A DNA stretch of 64,000 bases from Arthrobacter humicola (lineage in GTDB: Bacteria; Actinomycetota; Actinomycetes; Actinomycetales; Micrococcaceae). The stretch spans positions 124,001 through 188,000 of the forward strand of contig NZ_JAFKON010000005.1 of assembly GCF_022803015.1 (NCBI RefSeq). Reading direction: 5' to 3'. Under the pieces are notes generated by a model. That model saw nothing but the letters and a program-made list of their open reading frames with translations. It was not told where the DNA came from and ran no database searches. The position numbers were made by a program, and so were the translations under genes. Below are positions 1 through 9,355 of the stretch, piece by piece (position 1 is the first letter of the stretch; each line of letters begins with the position of its first letter).

Positions 1-646
1 GGCGCTGCACGGGGCCGCCGCGCTGTCCCTCCGTGCCGTGGCCCGTGATCTCGGGGTCGTCTCTTCGGCGGTCTACCGCTACGTGGAGAGCCGCGAGGAG
101 CTGCTGACCCTTCTGCTGATTGATGCGTACAACGAACTTGGCGATGCGGTGGATGCCGCCGTCGGGGCCGTGCCGGAGGAAGACTTCGGCGGGCGCTTCG
201 CGGCGCTGGGCGGCGCGGTGCGGGACTGGGCGCTGCGCGAGCCATCGCGCTACGCCCTGCTCTTTGGCAGTCCGGTGCCCGGTTACCGGGCCCCGGCGGA
301 GCGGACCACCGGCCCCGGGACGAGGGTGATTACGGCCTTAATTGGAATCCTCGACGGCGCCTTCCGGGCCGGGCGGCTCGCCGCGACCGGCCGGCGGGGT
401 CCTGCCATGGCCGCCGGACTGGCGGGGGACCTGGCGAAAATCCGCGCCGAGTTCGGCCTGGCGGTGCCGGATGACCTCCTGGCCCGCGGCGCACTGGCCT
501 GGACCTCACTCTTCGGCGCCGTCAGTTTCGAGGTTTTCGGCCAGTACGGCCCAGGCACGTTCACTGCCCGGGAGGAGCTCTTCGGCCACCACCTCGCGGT
601 GCTGGCCGACGTCGCGGGCCTGCCGGCGGCCGGCGCTGCCCGGTAA
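1..646 (+). CDS. TetR/AcrR family regulator, 5'-truncated by window edge
   Basis: The reading frame is open from base 2, so the true start lies upstream. The first visible residues are the helix-turn-helix of a TetR repressor (LRAVARDLGVVSSAVYRYV), followed by the usual REELL helix. The C-terminal part (WALREPSRYALLFGSPVPGY, then a long helical region) resembles the WHG-type ligand-binding domain of TetR proteins. It would act as a cytoplasmic dimeric DNA-binding repressor answering to an unknown small molecule. Target unknown; its neighbour upstream is outside the window. Family call firm, ligand unknown. Confidence 0.88.
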   Translation, partial: ALHGAAALSLRAVARDLGVVSSAVYRYVESREELLTLLLIDAYNELGDAVDAAVGAVPEEDFGGRFAALGGAVRDWALREPSRYALLFGSPVPGYRAPAERTTGPGTRVITALIGILDGAFRAGRLAATGRRGPAMAAGLAGDLAKIRAEFGLAVPDDLLARGALAWTSLFGAVSFEVFGQYGPGTFTAREELFGHHLAVLADVAGLPAAGAAR

Positions 647-737
647 AGCAGGTTCCCCTGTTGCCCTGCCGTGGCGCTCGATAGACTGCCCCTGCGCCCG
701 CACGGGCGCGCCAGATGCGTCCAGGAAGGATCCATCC

Positions 738-1214
738 ATGTCTGAAGAGACCAGGCCTGAAGAGAACAGGCCGGCAGGGAACACGCCTGAAGAGAATGTC
801 CCCGGAGAAGCGGCGCCGCGGAACGTCGATGCCGGTCCCGCGGAAGTTGAGGCAGAGGCCGCGGCACCTGAGGGGCAATACGTTGAGGGCGACTACGGCT
901 CCGCCGGCACGGCCGGCCAACTCCCGCCCACCGCCGTCGAGGGGGAGTACGCGGCGGGGGACTATGGCGAGGCCGGCGTGGCCGGAGCTGCCGTCGTCGG
1001 CGACGTGGAAGGCGACTATCCCGAGGGCGACTACGGCGAGGGCGGGGTCTCAGGTGAGCCCGCCGGCGTCGCCGGTGAGTCGGCCGGCGTCGCCGAGGAA
1101 GGTGAATACCCCGAAGGTGACTACGGGAGCGCCGGTACGTCCCGTCCCGAGCGATCCGCCCGGCCTGCAACGGGAGAGCCTGCCGACGGCGACGCCGCTC
1201 GGGGCGACAACTAA
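738..1214 (+). CDS. Acidic GDYG-repeat protein, function unknown
   Basis: A 158-residue protein beginning MSEETRPEEN, with a strong ribosome binding site (AGGAAGGA, 723-730) seven bases before the ATG. It is very rich in Glu, Asp, Gly, Ala and Pro, has no Cys and no hydrophobic segment, and carries four imperfect copies of a unit of the form E-G-x-Y-x-x-G-D-Y-G-x-x-G (YVEGDYGSAG, EYAAGDYGEAG, DYPEGDYGEGG, EYPEGDYGSAG) separated by Ala/Gly/Val/Pro linkers. It is predicted to be cytoplasmic and disordered. I do not recognise a named family. The clean start, ribosome binding site and in-phase repeats argue it is real rather than a GC-frame artefact. It sits upstream of the heat-shock operon on the same strand but is separated by 355 bp and its own likely promoter. 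Confidence 0.7.
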   Translation: MSEETRPEENRPAGNTPEENVPGEAAPRNVDAGPAEVEAEAAAPEGQYVEGDYGSAGTAGQLPPTAVEGEYAAGDYGEAGVAGAAVVGDVEGDYPEGDYGEGGVSGEPAGVAGESAGVAEEGEYPEGDYGSAGTSRPERSARPATGEPADGDAARGDN

Positions 1215-1398
1215 CGAGACCAAAGCTGGCGGGACCAGCCGGCGCGGGTGCCGGCTGGTCCCCTGCCATGGTCTGCGCCCCTGCGCCCAGGGTGCAGGTT
1301 CGCGCAGGGCGAAACGCCGCCCGGGACGCGCCGGAAGGGCTGGATTGAGGGGAATTTAGGCGGCGGGGAGCTGCCGCGGGCGGGACTGGAAAAGCAAA

Positions 1399-1419
1399 GT
1401 TGAGTCGACTTCGCTCAAC
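1399..1419. promoter_or_regulatory. HAIR element 1 (HspR operator)
   Basis: Inverted repeat GTTGAGT-N7-GCTCAAC. It matches the HspR-associated inverted repeat consensus CTTGAGT-N7-ACTCAAG in form and spacing, and the pairing extends outward to AAGTTGAG/CTCAACTT (1397-1421). It lies 150 bp before dnaK, the last gene of whose operon is hspR, so this is the expected autorepression site. Confidence 0.88.
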
Positions 1420-1425
1420 TTGAAA

Positions 1426-1453
1426 TTGACTTATGTCTCCCTCTGGGTAAAGT
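1426..1453 (+). promoter_or_regulatory. Probable dnaK promoter
   Basis: TTGACT (1426-1431), a 16-bp spacer, then TAAAGT (1448-1453), a good housekeeping-sigma -35/-10 pair. It lies between and partly within the two HAIR elements, so HspR bound there would block RNA polymerase. Transcription would start near 1460, leaving a leader of about 110 nt. Confidence 0.6.
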
Positions 1454-1472
1454 TGAGTGTAGATCGCTCAAT
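1452..1472. promoter_or_regulatory. HAIR element 2 (HspR operator)
   Basis: Second inverted repeat GTTGAGT-N7-GCTCAAT, 53 bp after the first (about five helical turns, so on the same DNA face). It overlaps the putative -10 box. Paired HAIR sites before dnaK are known in Streptomyces and relatives. Confidence 0.85.
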
Positions 1473-1486
1473 AACGGTCGGACCCG

Positions 1487-1515
1487 TTGCGGTTAGAGCC
1501 CTTGCGGTTAGAGCC
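1487..1515 (+). repeat. Tandem 15-bp-period repeat in dnaK leader
   Basis: TTGCGGTTAGAGCC occurs at 1487-1500 and again at 1502-1515, inside the predicted dnaK 5' leader. No known function; probably a slippage duplication. Confidence 0.8.
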
Positions 1516-1569
1516 ACTGCGGGTCCGCGGCCATCTCCGCAAGATTCCTAGGAAGTAAGGAAACAATCC

Positions 1570-3432
<1,863 letters not shown>

Positions 3433-3434
3433 TC

Positions 3435-4106
3435 ATGCCGCACCACGGTAACGAAGAAGAGCACGGTTCTTCCGAGAGCCGGCGCGACGCGGAACAGCAG
3501 GAGAACGAGCCGCAGAAGCCGGTGATCCACGACAACCGCAAGGTTGATCCGAAGACCGGCCAGGCCCGCCACCCCGGCCAGGATCACGCCGCTGCCGCGG
3601 CAGACTCCGGGGACGCCCTGTCCCAGGCAGAGGACATCCTCAACAGTGTTGAGGTGCCCGCCGCGGAATCTGTAGCCCAGGGCGTTGACGCGGCCGCGGC
3701 GGAGGAGCTCAGGAATGACCTCCGCCGGCTGCAGGCCGAGTACGTCAACTACCGCAAGCGCGTCGAACGCGACCGGGCCGTGGCGGGGGAGATGGCCGTC
3801 ATCGGCGTCCTGAACTCCCTGCTCCCGGTGCTGGACGACGTCGACGCCGCCCGCCAGCACGGCGACCTCGCGGACGGCCCCTTCGCCGCGATCGCCGCCA
3901 AACTGGAGGCTGCGCTGAAGACGTACGGACTGGTCCGCATCGATGAGACCGGCGTGGAGTTCGATCCGACCATCCACGAGGCCCTCATCCAGCAGCCCGG
4001 CACGGATATCGAAATCGACACCGTCAGCCAGGTGCTGCGCTCGGGCTACAAGTCCGGCGACCGTGTCCTCCGCGCGGCCCAGGTGATCGTGGCGGTACCG
4101 GCGTAG
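3435..4106 (+). CDS. grpE: Nucleotide exchange factor GrpE
   Basis: 223 residues, starting 2 bp after the dnaK stop codon, so translationally linked to it. GrpE releases ADP from DnaK. The first 90 residues are polar and disordered; from about residue 95 comes the coiled-coil helix (ELRNDLRRLQAEYVNYRKRV) and then the beta-domain with the family signature near the end (GYKSGDRVLRAAQVIVAV). Normal length for an actinobacterial GrpE. Expected to be co-transcribed with dnaK. Confidence 0.98.
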   Translation: MPHHGNEEEHGSSESRRDAEQQENEPQKPVIHDNRKVDPKTGQARHPGQDHAAAAADSGDALSQAEDILNSVEVPAAESVAQGVDAAAAEELRNDLRRLQAEYVNYRKRVERDRAVAGEMAVIGVLNSLLPVLDDVDAARQHGDLADGPFAAIAAKLEAALKTYGLVRIDETGVEFDPTIHEALIQQPGTDIEIDTVSQVLRSGYKSGDRVLRAAQVIVAVPA

Positions 4107-4113
4107 GTTGCCT

Positions 4114-4194
4114 CTGGCGCTCCGCCGGATAGGGGGCGGTGCCCGCTTCGCGGTGCCCTCCACACCGCCGCCCCCTATCCGGCCTCCGCGCCAG
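4114..4194. terminator. Long GC-rich hairpin after grpE
   Basis: Inverted repeat with arms CCGGATAGGGGGCGGTG (4125-4141) and CACCGCCGCCCCCTATCCGG (4163-4182), extended outward by CTGGCGC/GCGCCAG (4114-4120 and 4188-4194). The inner loop carries a smaller possible pairing. There is no clear U-tract on either strand, so it may slow or partly terminate transcription, or be a dispersed GC-rich palindromic element, rather than act as a classic terminator. Confidence 0.6.
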
Positions 4195-4233
4195 CGTGTT
4201 GCTCGCCTAAAGTGAGTTGAGAAACAGCGCGAA

Positions 4234-4336
4234 GCAGATGATGGGCCCCGGGAGTGGCATCGGGCCTGTCGGAGCGTGGTGGCTTGGTCCGTCAGGACCA
4301 GGCCACCACGCGAAGGGGCGGGGGCCCATCATCTGC
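4234..4336. other. Nested double-stem inverted repeat between grpE and dnaJ
   Basis: An outer perfect 16-bp stem (GCAGATGATGGGCCCC at 4234-4249 with its complement at 4321-4336) encloses a second 16-bp stem with one G-U pair (4275-4290 with 4295-4310) closed by a GTCA loop. Outside the loops, unpaired bases lie at 4250-4274 and 4311-4320. As RNA this would be a very stable structure ending about 27 nt before the dnaJ ribosome binding site. No U-tract follows. It could be an mRNA processing or stability element, a cis-regulator of dnaJ/hspR, or a mobile palindrome; the sequence does not decide. Confidence 0.75.
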
Positions 4337-4373
4337 GAAACGCACTCTGCACGACTTTTGAAAGGAAACGCCA

Positions 4374-5357
4374 TTGGCTAGCCAGGACTGGGTGGACAAG
4401 GACTTCTACAAGATCCTTGGTGTCGCCAAGGACGCTTCCGACGCCGACATCAAGAAGGCCTACCGCAAACTTGCCCGGCAACACCACCCGGACACCAACG
4501 CGGGGAACGTCGCGTCGGAGAAGAAGTTCAAGGACATCTCCGAGGCGTATTCCGTGCTCTCGGACCCCGATGAGCGCCAGCAGTACGACGCCATCCGGGC
4601 CATGGGCGGCGGCGCACGCTTTGCCCCTGGCGGAAGCGGCGGGGCCGGCGGCGGAGCTGGCTTCGAGGACCTCTTCGGCGGCCTCTTTACCGGCGGCGGA
4701 GGCCGCCACTCCGGCGGCTACAGCACGGCCGGCGGCATTCCGCCCGAGTTCGCAGATCTCTTCGGCGGCGGCGGATTCGGCGGCGGGGGCCAGTCCTTCC
4801 AACGGGCTCCGCAGAAGGGCTCGGACCGCACCGCGTCGACCTCGATCTCATTCGGCGGATCCATCCGCGGCACCACGATCGGCCTGCGTGAACCGGACGG
4901 CGAGATCATCGACGTCCGCATCCCGGCCGGCATCAAGGACGGACAAAAGGTCCGCGTCCGCGGCAAGGGGCAGTACGCCCCCGCCGGCAACGGCGACCTC
5001 ATGGTCACCGTCTCGGTAAAGCCGCACGAATTCTACGTCCGCGACGGCGACAACCTCCGGATCCACGTCCCGGTCTCCTTCCCGGAGGCGGCCCTGGGCG
5101 CCGACATCGAGGTTCCGACGATCGACGGCGACACGGTCAAGGTCAGGGTGCCGGCAGGGACGCCCTCGGGCAGGACCCTGCGTGTCAAGGGCCGCGGCGT
5201 CAAGCACGCCAAAGCCACCGGCGATCTGCTGGTGACGATCGACGTCGCTGTTCCACGGAAGCTGAACAAGGAAGCGGAGGAGGCCGTGAAGGCCTTCGCC
5301 ACGGCCACCGCCAATGAGGACGTCCGCGCGGGCCTGACAGCCAAGGCCCGGCTCTAG
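4374..5357 (+). CDS. dnaJ: J-domain co-chaperone, zinc-finger-less (type II DnaJ/CbpA-like)
   Basis: 327 residues; stimulates DnaK ATPase and delivers substrates. J domain at about residues 9-75 with the HPD motif at 38-40, then a Gly/Phe-rich linker (about 80-150) and two C-terminal beta-barrel substrate domains (for example VRIPAGIKDGQKVRVRGKGQ and VPAGTPSGRTLRVKGRG). There is no cysteine in the whole protein, so the CxxCxGxG zinc repeats of classical DnaJ1 are absent. The start is a TTG at 4374 preceded by AAAGGAAA; no ATG gives a full J domain. It is separated from grpE by 267 bp holding two large palindromes, but is on the same strand and is followed 15 bp later by hspR. Confidence 0.95.
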   Translation: MASQDWVDKDFYKILGVAKDASDADIKKAYRKLARQHHPDTNAGNVASEKKFKDISEAYSVLSDPDERQQYDAIRAMGGGARFAPGGSGGAGGGAGFEDLFGGLFTGGGGRHSGGYSTAGGIPPEFADLFGGGGFGGGGQSFQRAPQKGSDRTASTSISFGGSIRGTTIGLREPDGEIIDVRIPAGIKDGQKVRVRGKGQYAPAGNGDLMVTVSVKPHEFYVRDGDNLRIHVPVSFPEAALGADIEVPTIDGDTVKVRVPAGTPSGRTLRVKGRGVKHAKATGDLLVTIDVAVPRKLNKEAEEAVKAFATATANEDVRAGLTAKARL

Positions 5358-5372
5358 GAACGGGATCCAGCC

Positions 5373-5795
5373 ATGGCCATCGACTTCGACCAGCCGATCT
5401 TCGTCATCTCCGTTGCCGCGGAACTGGCGGACATGCACCCGCAGACGCTGCGCCAGTACGACCGTCTGGGCATCGTTTCGCCCAGCCGTGCCCCGGGCAA
5501 GTCGCGGCGTTACTCGCAGCGGGATGTGAACATGCTCCGCGAGGTCCAGCGGCTCTCCCAGGAGGGGGTCTCGCTCGAGGGTATCAAGCGGATCCTGCAG
5601 CTGGAGAACCAGGTGGCCGCCCTGCAGCGCCGGGTCGGCGAACTGACTGAGGAGCTGGGCCGGCGCCGCCAAGGGGCCGATTCGCGGATCTTCGCCGCAG
5701 GAACCGCCGGCGACGTCGTCAGCCTGGCCCGCGGCAAGCGTCCGCAGGCGCGGTCGCAGGCGCTGGTGGTGTGGCGGCCGAGGGGCATGGGCTAG
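5373..5795 (+). CDS. hspR: Heat-shock repressor HspR (MerR family)
   Basis: 140 residues. N-terminal MerR-type winged helix-turn-helix (VISVAAELADMHPQTLRQYD, about residues 11-30, then RLGIVSP and the SRRYSQRDV wing), followed by a coiled-coil dimerisation helix (ENQVAALQRRVGELTEELG). HspR binds HAIR repeats together with DnaK as co-repressor, closing a feedback loop; the two HAIR sites at 1399-1472 are the evident targets. The position, last in dnaK-grpE-dnaJ-hspR, matches Streptomyces and Mycobacterium. Confidence 0.97.
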   Translation: MAIDFDQPIFVISVAAELADMHPQTLRQYDRLGIVSPSRAPGKSRRYSQRDVNMLREVQRLSQEGVSLEGIKRILQLENQVAALQRRVGELTEELGRRRQGADSRIFAAGTAGDVVSLARGKRPQARSQALVVWRPRGMG

Positions 5796-5815
5796 GACTC
5801 ATCGGCCAGGACACG

Positions 5816-5852
5816 CAGCTGTGCCCGGGACCAGTGGTCCCGGGCACAGCTG
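5816..5852. terminator. Bidirectional terminator after hspR
   Basis: Perfect 18-bp inverted repeat CAGCTGTGCCCGGGACCA / TGGTCCCGGGCACAGCTG around a single central G, directly after hspR. The sequence beyond it on the plus strand is T/G-rich (TTGTTG), consistent with intrinsic termination of the heat-shock operon. Confidence 0.82.
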
Positions 5853-5889
5853 TTGTTGCGTCCTGTTGTTGCGTCCTGTTGTTCCGTCC
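5851..5889 (+). repeat. Three tandem 13-bp repeats
   Basis: TGTTGTTGCGTCC, TGTTGTTGCGTCC, TGTTGTTCCGTCC in a row, starting at the foot of the hspR terminator hairpin. The T-rich units could serve as the uridine tract of that terminator; likely amplified by replication slippage. Confidence 0.9.
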
Positions 5890-5908
5890 CGTGGGGGGCT
5901 GCCGTGGC

Positions 5909-6310
5909 CTACTTGCTGGCGGCGATGAGCTGGTCGACGGCGGCGCGTTCGCTGTTTCCCCAGGTTTCCCTGGTGAGCAGGGCGGGGATGAGTCCGATGG
6001 CTCCGCAGGCCATGTAGACGATTGCCACGCCGCTCCAGCTCCAGGCCGCGGCCGTGGCTGCTGCGATGAGGGGGATGAAGCCGGAGATTGCGGCCGAGAA
6101 CTGGTATCCGATGGATGCCCCGGAGGTCCGGGTGTTGGCGGGGGACAGCTCGGAGAACCAGGCGCCCTGGGCGCCGGCGAGCATGTCGCGCAGGATCGGC
6201 AACCCGATGATATATACGAGGATCACCATGAACGGGACGCCCGTGTTGACCACATTCTTGATGACGGTCAGGAGCGGATTCTTGACGAGTTCGCCCTTGG
6301 CTTGGTGCCG
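5909..6310 (-). pseudogene. Remnant of an MHS-family MFS transporter
   Basis: The minus-strand frame ending at 5909 encodes the last third of a metabolite:H+ symporter-type MFS protein: GAQGAWFSELSPANTRTSG, GASIGYQFSAAISGFIPLI and a final membrane helix before TRETWG are typical of its last four helices. Upstream, HQAKGELVKNPLLTVI looks like the central loop before helix 7, and it joins directly to what should be helix 10. The N-terminal half is missing, replaced by a basic sequence with no homology (to about 6430). I read this as a gene that lost its 5' half and an internal block. The upstream limit is approximate. Confidence 0.75.
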
Positions 6311-6442
6311 GGCAGGTGTGCCGACCAGGAGCCACGGAGCAAGAAGTCTGTTTTTTGCCCGATCAGCCGGCCGGCGGGCTGTGGAGCGAATCCGCCGGGG
6401 CAAGTAGCGGCAGGAGCGAACCGAGTACACCGGAACGCAATC

Positions 6443-6473
6443 AGGTACCCGACCATCCGATAGTCGGGTACCT
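6443..6473. repeat. 11-bp inverted repeat in a gene-poor stretch
   Basis: AGGTACCCGAC / GTCGGGTACCT with a 9-base loop (CATCCGATA). It lies in the stretch 6311-6681, where I see no other gene. No U-tract follows; it could be an operator or relic terminator beside the MFS pseudogene. The remainder of 6311-6681 shows nothing recognisable. Confidence 0.6.
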
Positions 6474-6681
6474 CATTTGCGTGACTTCATGCCCATTCCG
6501 CGCGTTGAATTGGAGTGTCAGAAAAGGCTGGCATGACACGCCTACAGCTCCTACGGGAAGCCCGGGCGCGGAGCCAGCGCAGGAGCAGCGTAGACGCCGG
6601 GGGGCATCGCATGCATGATTCAACCGAGTATGATCCGTCCACTGCCGATTCTTCACGGCCGGCTGCTTTGACGGGCACGCC

Positions 6682-7080
6682 GTGAGCCCGGGGCTCCAGG
6701 CGGCCGTGCTGTTTGCCGGCTCCCTGCCGGGGCACATCCTGATGTCCCTGGGGCAGGCCCTGGTGGTCGTCTGCCTGTGCTTCGACTTCGTACGCGCGGT
6801 CTCCGTGCCGCGATCCCGCAGCCGGTACGTCGCCAACACGTGGTTCCGGACACTTGCGCTGCCTTCCATCCTGGTCATGGCGATCAGCGTGCTCCTCGAT
6901 GCCGCCTCCGGCTCTTGGCCCGAGGTCGCGGCCGGGGTGTTCGTCATGGTCGCTGTGATCTTCCGGTGGCACTATGGCAGCGACGAGGACAGCTGGTGGA
7001 AGGGCAAAGGCAAGGCCCTGGGCCGTTGGCTCCGGAACCGGGCAGCCTCCGGGTCCCTGGTTGCTCCGGCCACGGCCTGA
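6682..7080 (+). CDS. Small membrane protein, unknown function
   Basis: 132 residues with about three hydrophobic segments (residues 4-36, 55-73 and 78-94) and a basic C-terminal tail (WWKGKGKALGRWLRNR). Stop codons in frame at 6616 and 6631 leave the GTG at 6682 as the only reasonable long start, without an obvious ribosome binding site. I recognise no family. Composition and the hydrophobic pattern favour a real inner-membrane protein; it lies 91 bp before the EF-G2 gene on the same strand. Confidence 0.55.
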   Translation: MSPGLQAAVLFAGSLPGHILMSLGQALVVVCLCFDFVRAVSVPRSRSRYVANTWFRTLALPSILVMAISVLLDAASGSWPEVAAGVFVMVAVIFRWHYGSDEDSWWKGKGKALGRWLRNRAASGSLVAPATA

Positions 7081-7171
7081 AAAAGACCTTGCTGTCCGGG
7101 CGTCCCAGGGTGTCCAATCCTTAACACAAGGCCCTGCAGGGCACGAGTGGATGCGACGCCGGGAGGTTCTC

Positions 7172-9334
7172 ATGCCATCGAAAGGCGCCAAGACGCAGTC
7201 AAGGGGACCGGTCCGGGGTACGTCTGACCTCCGGCGGGCAGACGCCAACGGCGTCGCGCCGCCGGAACAGCCGGACAAGGTCCGCAATGTGGCACTCGTG
7301 GGGCATTCCGGTTCCGGAAAAACGATGCTCACCGAGGCACTGCTTGCCGCCACCGGAGCCATCACCCGCAAGGGCTCGATCGCCGAGGGCACTACGGTGA
7401 GCGACTCGGATCCTTCCGCCATCGCGCAGCAGCGCTCCGTGGCGCTCGCGGTGGTGCCGGTGATGGTGGGGGACATCAAGGTCAACCTCCTGGACACTCC
7501 GGGCTATACGGATTTCATCGGCGAGCTGAGGGCAGGGCTCCGGGCGGCGGATGCGGCGCTGTTCGTCGTCTCGGCCACCGACGATGTCGACGCAGCGACC
7601 ACGGCGCTTTGGAGCGAGTGCCAGCGGCTCGGGATGCCGCGGGCCGTGGTCATCAGCCGCCTGGACCATCCGCGCGCGGATTTCGACGCCGCCATCGCCC
7701 GCTGCCGCCTGGCATTCGGCGACTCCATCCTTCCGCTCTACCTGCCGGTCCCCGCCGACGGTCCCGTCACCGGGCTGCTGGGACTGCTGACCGGCACGGT
7801 CTCCGACTACAGTGATGCGGAACCGGCGCCGGCCACCCGGGCCGCGACTGGCGTCGAACTCGCCGCCGCGGAGTCCGCACGGGGCGCGCTGATCGAAGGG
7901 ATCATTGCCGAGAGCGAAGACGAGACGCTCATGGACCGCTACCTCGGAGGCGAGGAAATCGCCCCCGACGTCCTGATCACCGATCTTGAGACGGCGGTGG
8001 CCCGCGGGTCCTTCCATCCGGTGCTGCCGGCCTCGGCGGAGTCCGGACTCGGCCTGTCGGAACTGCTCGAGGTCCTGGTGCGTGCGTTTCCGACGCCGGG
8101 GGAGCGCGACGTCCCCGCAGCGACCGACCTCGACGGGGTGCCCGCCGGGGCGCTCGGCTGCGACCCCGACGGCCCGCTGCTCGGTGAAGTGGTCCGTACG
8201 ACGATCGACCCGTTCCTTGGCCGCGTCTGCCTGGTGCGCGTCTTCTCCGGCGTGGTGCGGGAGGACGCCGCCATCCATGTGGGCGGCCGCGGAATGGCCG
8301 ACCGCGGCCACGAGGACCACGACAGCGACGAGCGGGTCACCCACCTCTACTCGCCGCTGGGATCAGGACTGCGGCCAGTGCCGTTCTGCGTCGCGGGGGA
8401 TATCTGCGCGCTGACCAAGCTGGGCACCGCCGAGACCGGCGACACGATTTCGGCCAAGGAGCTGCCGCTGCTGGTGGCCGCCTGGGACATGCCGGACCCG
8501 CTTATGCCGGTCGCCATCGAAGCCGCCACGCACGGCGACGAGGACGCCTTGGCCAGGAACCTGGGGAAGGTCACGGCCGGGGACCCGACGCTGCGGGTGG
8601 AACGCAACTCCGAAACCCACCAGCTGATCCTGTGGTGCATGGGCGAGGCGCACGCCGACGTCGTCTTGGGCAGGCTGCGGGACCAGGGCGTGAACCTGCA
8701 GAGCGTCCCGGTCATCACGCCGCTGCGGGAGACGTTTGCCGCGCCGGCCGCCGGGCACGGGCGCTACGTCAAACAATCCGGCGGCCACGGCCAGTACGCG
8801 GTGTGCGACATCGAGGTGGAACCGCTTGACCGTGGCGGCGGGTTCGAGTTTGTCGACAAGACCGTTGGCGGCGTGATTCCCGGGCCGTTCATCACCTCGG
8901 TGGAAAAGGGCGTGCGGGCCCAGATGCAGAAAGGCGTCTCGGCCGGGTTCCCGGTAGTGGATATCAAGGTAACGCTGATCGGCGGCAAGACGCACAGCGT
9001 GGATTCCTCCGATGCTGCCTTCCAGGCGGCCGGGGCGCTGGCTCTCCGGGAGGCGGCCGGGGCAACCCGCATCCAGTTCCTGGAACCGGTCTCGTCCGTG
9101 ACCATCAGCGTTTCGGAGGACCATGTGGGCGCCGTGATGAGCGACTTGTCCTCCCGGCGGGCACGCCTGACCGGAACCACCTCCGCCGGCGCCGACGGCA
9201 CCGAGATCAGCGCCGAGGTGCCGGACCAGGAACTGTTGCGGTACGCGGTGGAGTTGCGGGCCCTGACCGCCGGCAGCGGCCGGTTCCGGCGCAGCTACCT
9301 GCGGCACGAACCAGTGCCGCAGGCGCTGCGCTGA
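7172..9334 (+). CDS. Elongation factor G-like protein EF-G2
   Basis: 720 residues from the ATG at 7172, chosen because GGGAGG (7161-7166) is five bases upstream and upstream residues look random. Domain order is that of EF-G: GTPase domain with P-loop GHSGSGKT (about residues 44-51) and DTPGY of switch II; domain II; domains III-V (for example GRYVKQSGGHGQYAVCDIEV). The NKxD guanine-specificity motif is replaced by SRLD, and the switch I / GITI region is diverged (QQRSVALAV). Actinobacterial EF-G2 paralogues of this kind (studied in Mycobacterium smegmatis) do not replace EF-G in translocation. The role is therefore uncertain, possibly ribosome-associated and stress-related. Single gene, own leader. 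Confidence 0.9.
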   Translation: MPSKGAKTQSRGPVRGTSDLRRADANGVAPPEQPDKVRNVALVGHSGSGKTMLTEALLAATGAITRKGSIAEGTTVSDSDPSAIAQQRSVALAVVPVMVGDIKVNLLDTPGYTDFIGELRAGLRAADAALFVVSATDDVDAATTALWSECQRLGMPRAVVISRLDHPRADFDAAIARCRLAFGDSILPLYLPVPADGPVTGLLGLLTGTVSDYSDAEPAPATRAATGVELAAAESARGALIEGIIAESEDETLMDRYLGGEEIAPDVLITDLETAVARGSFHPVLPASAESGLGLSELLEVLVRAFPTPGERDVPAATDLDGVPAGALGCDPDGPLLGEVVRTTIDPFLGRVCLVRVFSGVVREDAAIHVGGRGMADRGHEDHDSDERVTHLYSPLGSGLRPVPFCVAGDICALTKLGTAETGDTISAKELPLLVAAWDMPDPLMPVAIEAATHGDEDALARNLGKVTAGDPTLRVERNSETHQLILWCMGEAHADVVLGRLRDQGVNLQSVPVITPLRETFAAPAAGHGRYVKQSGGHGQYAVCDIEVEPLDRGGGFEFVDKTVGGVIPGPFITSVEKGVRAQMQKGVSAGFPVVDIKVTLIGGKTHSVDSSDAAFQAAGALALREAAGATRIQFLEPVSSVTISVSEDHVGAVMSDLSSRRARLTGTTSAGADGTEISAEVPDQELLRYAVELRALTAGSGRFRRSYLRHEPVPQALR

Positions 9335-9355
9335 TGGCCCCTGCTAAATGCAGCG

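Noticed and set aside
283..1269. 328-residue Arg/Pro-rich frame antisense to the first two genes
   Set aside because: Composition is the usual GC-frame artefact; no ribosome binding site.
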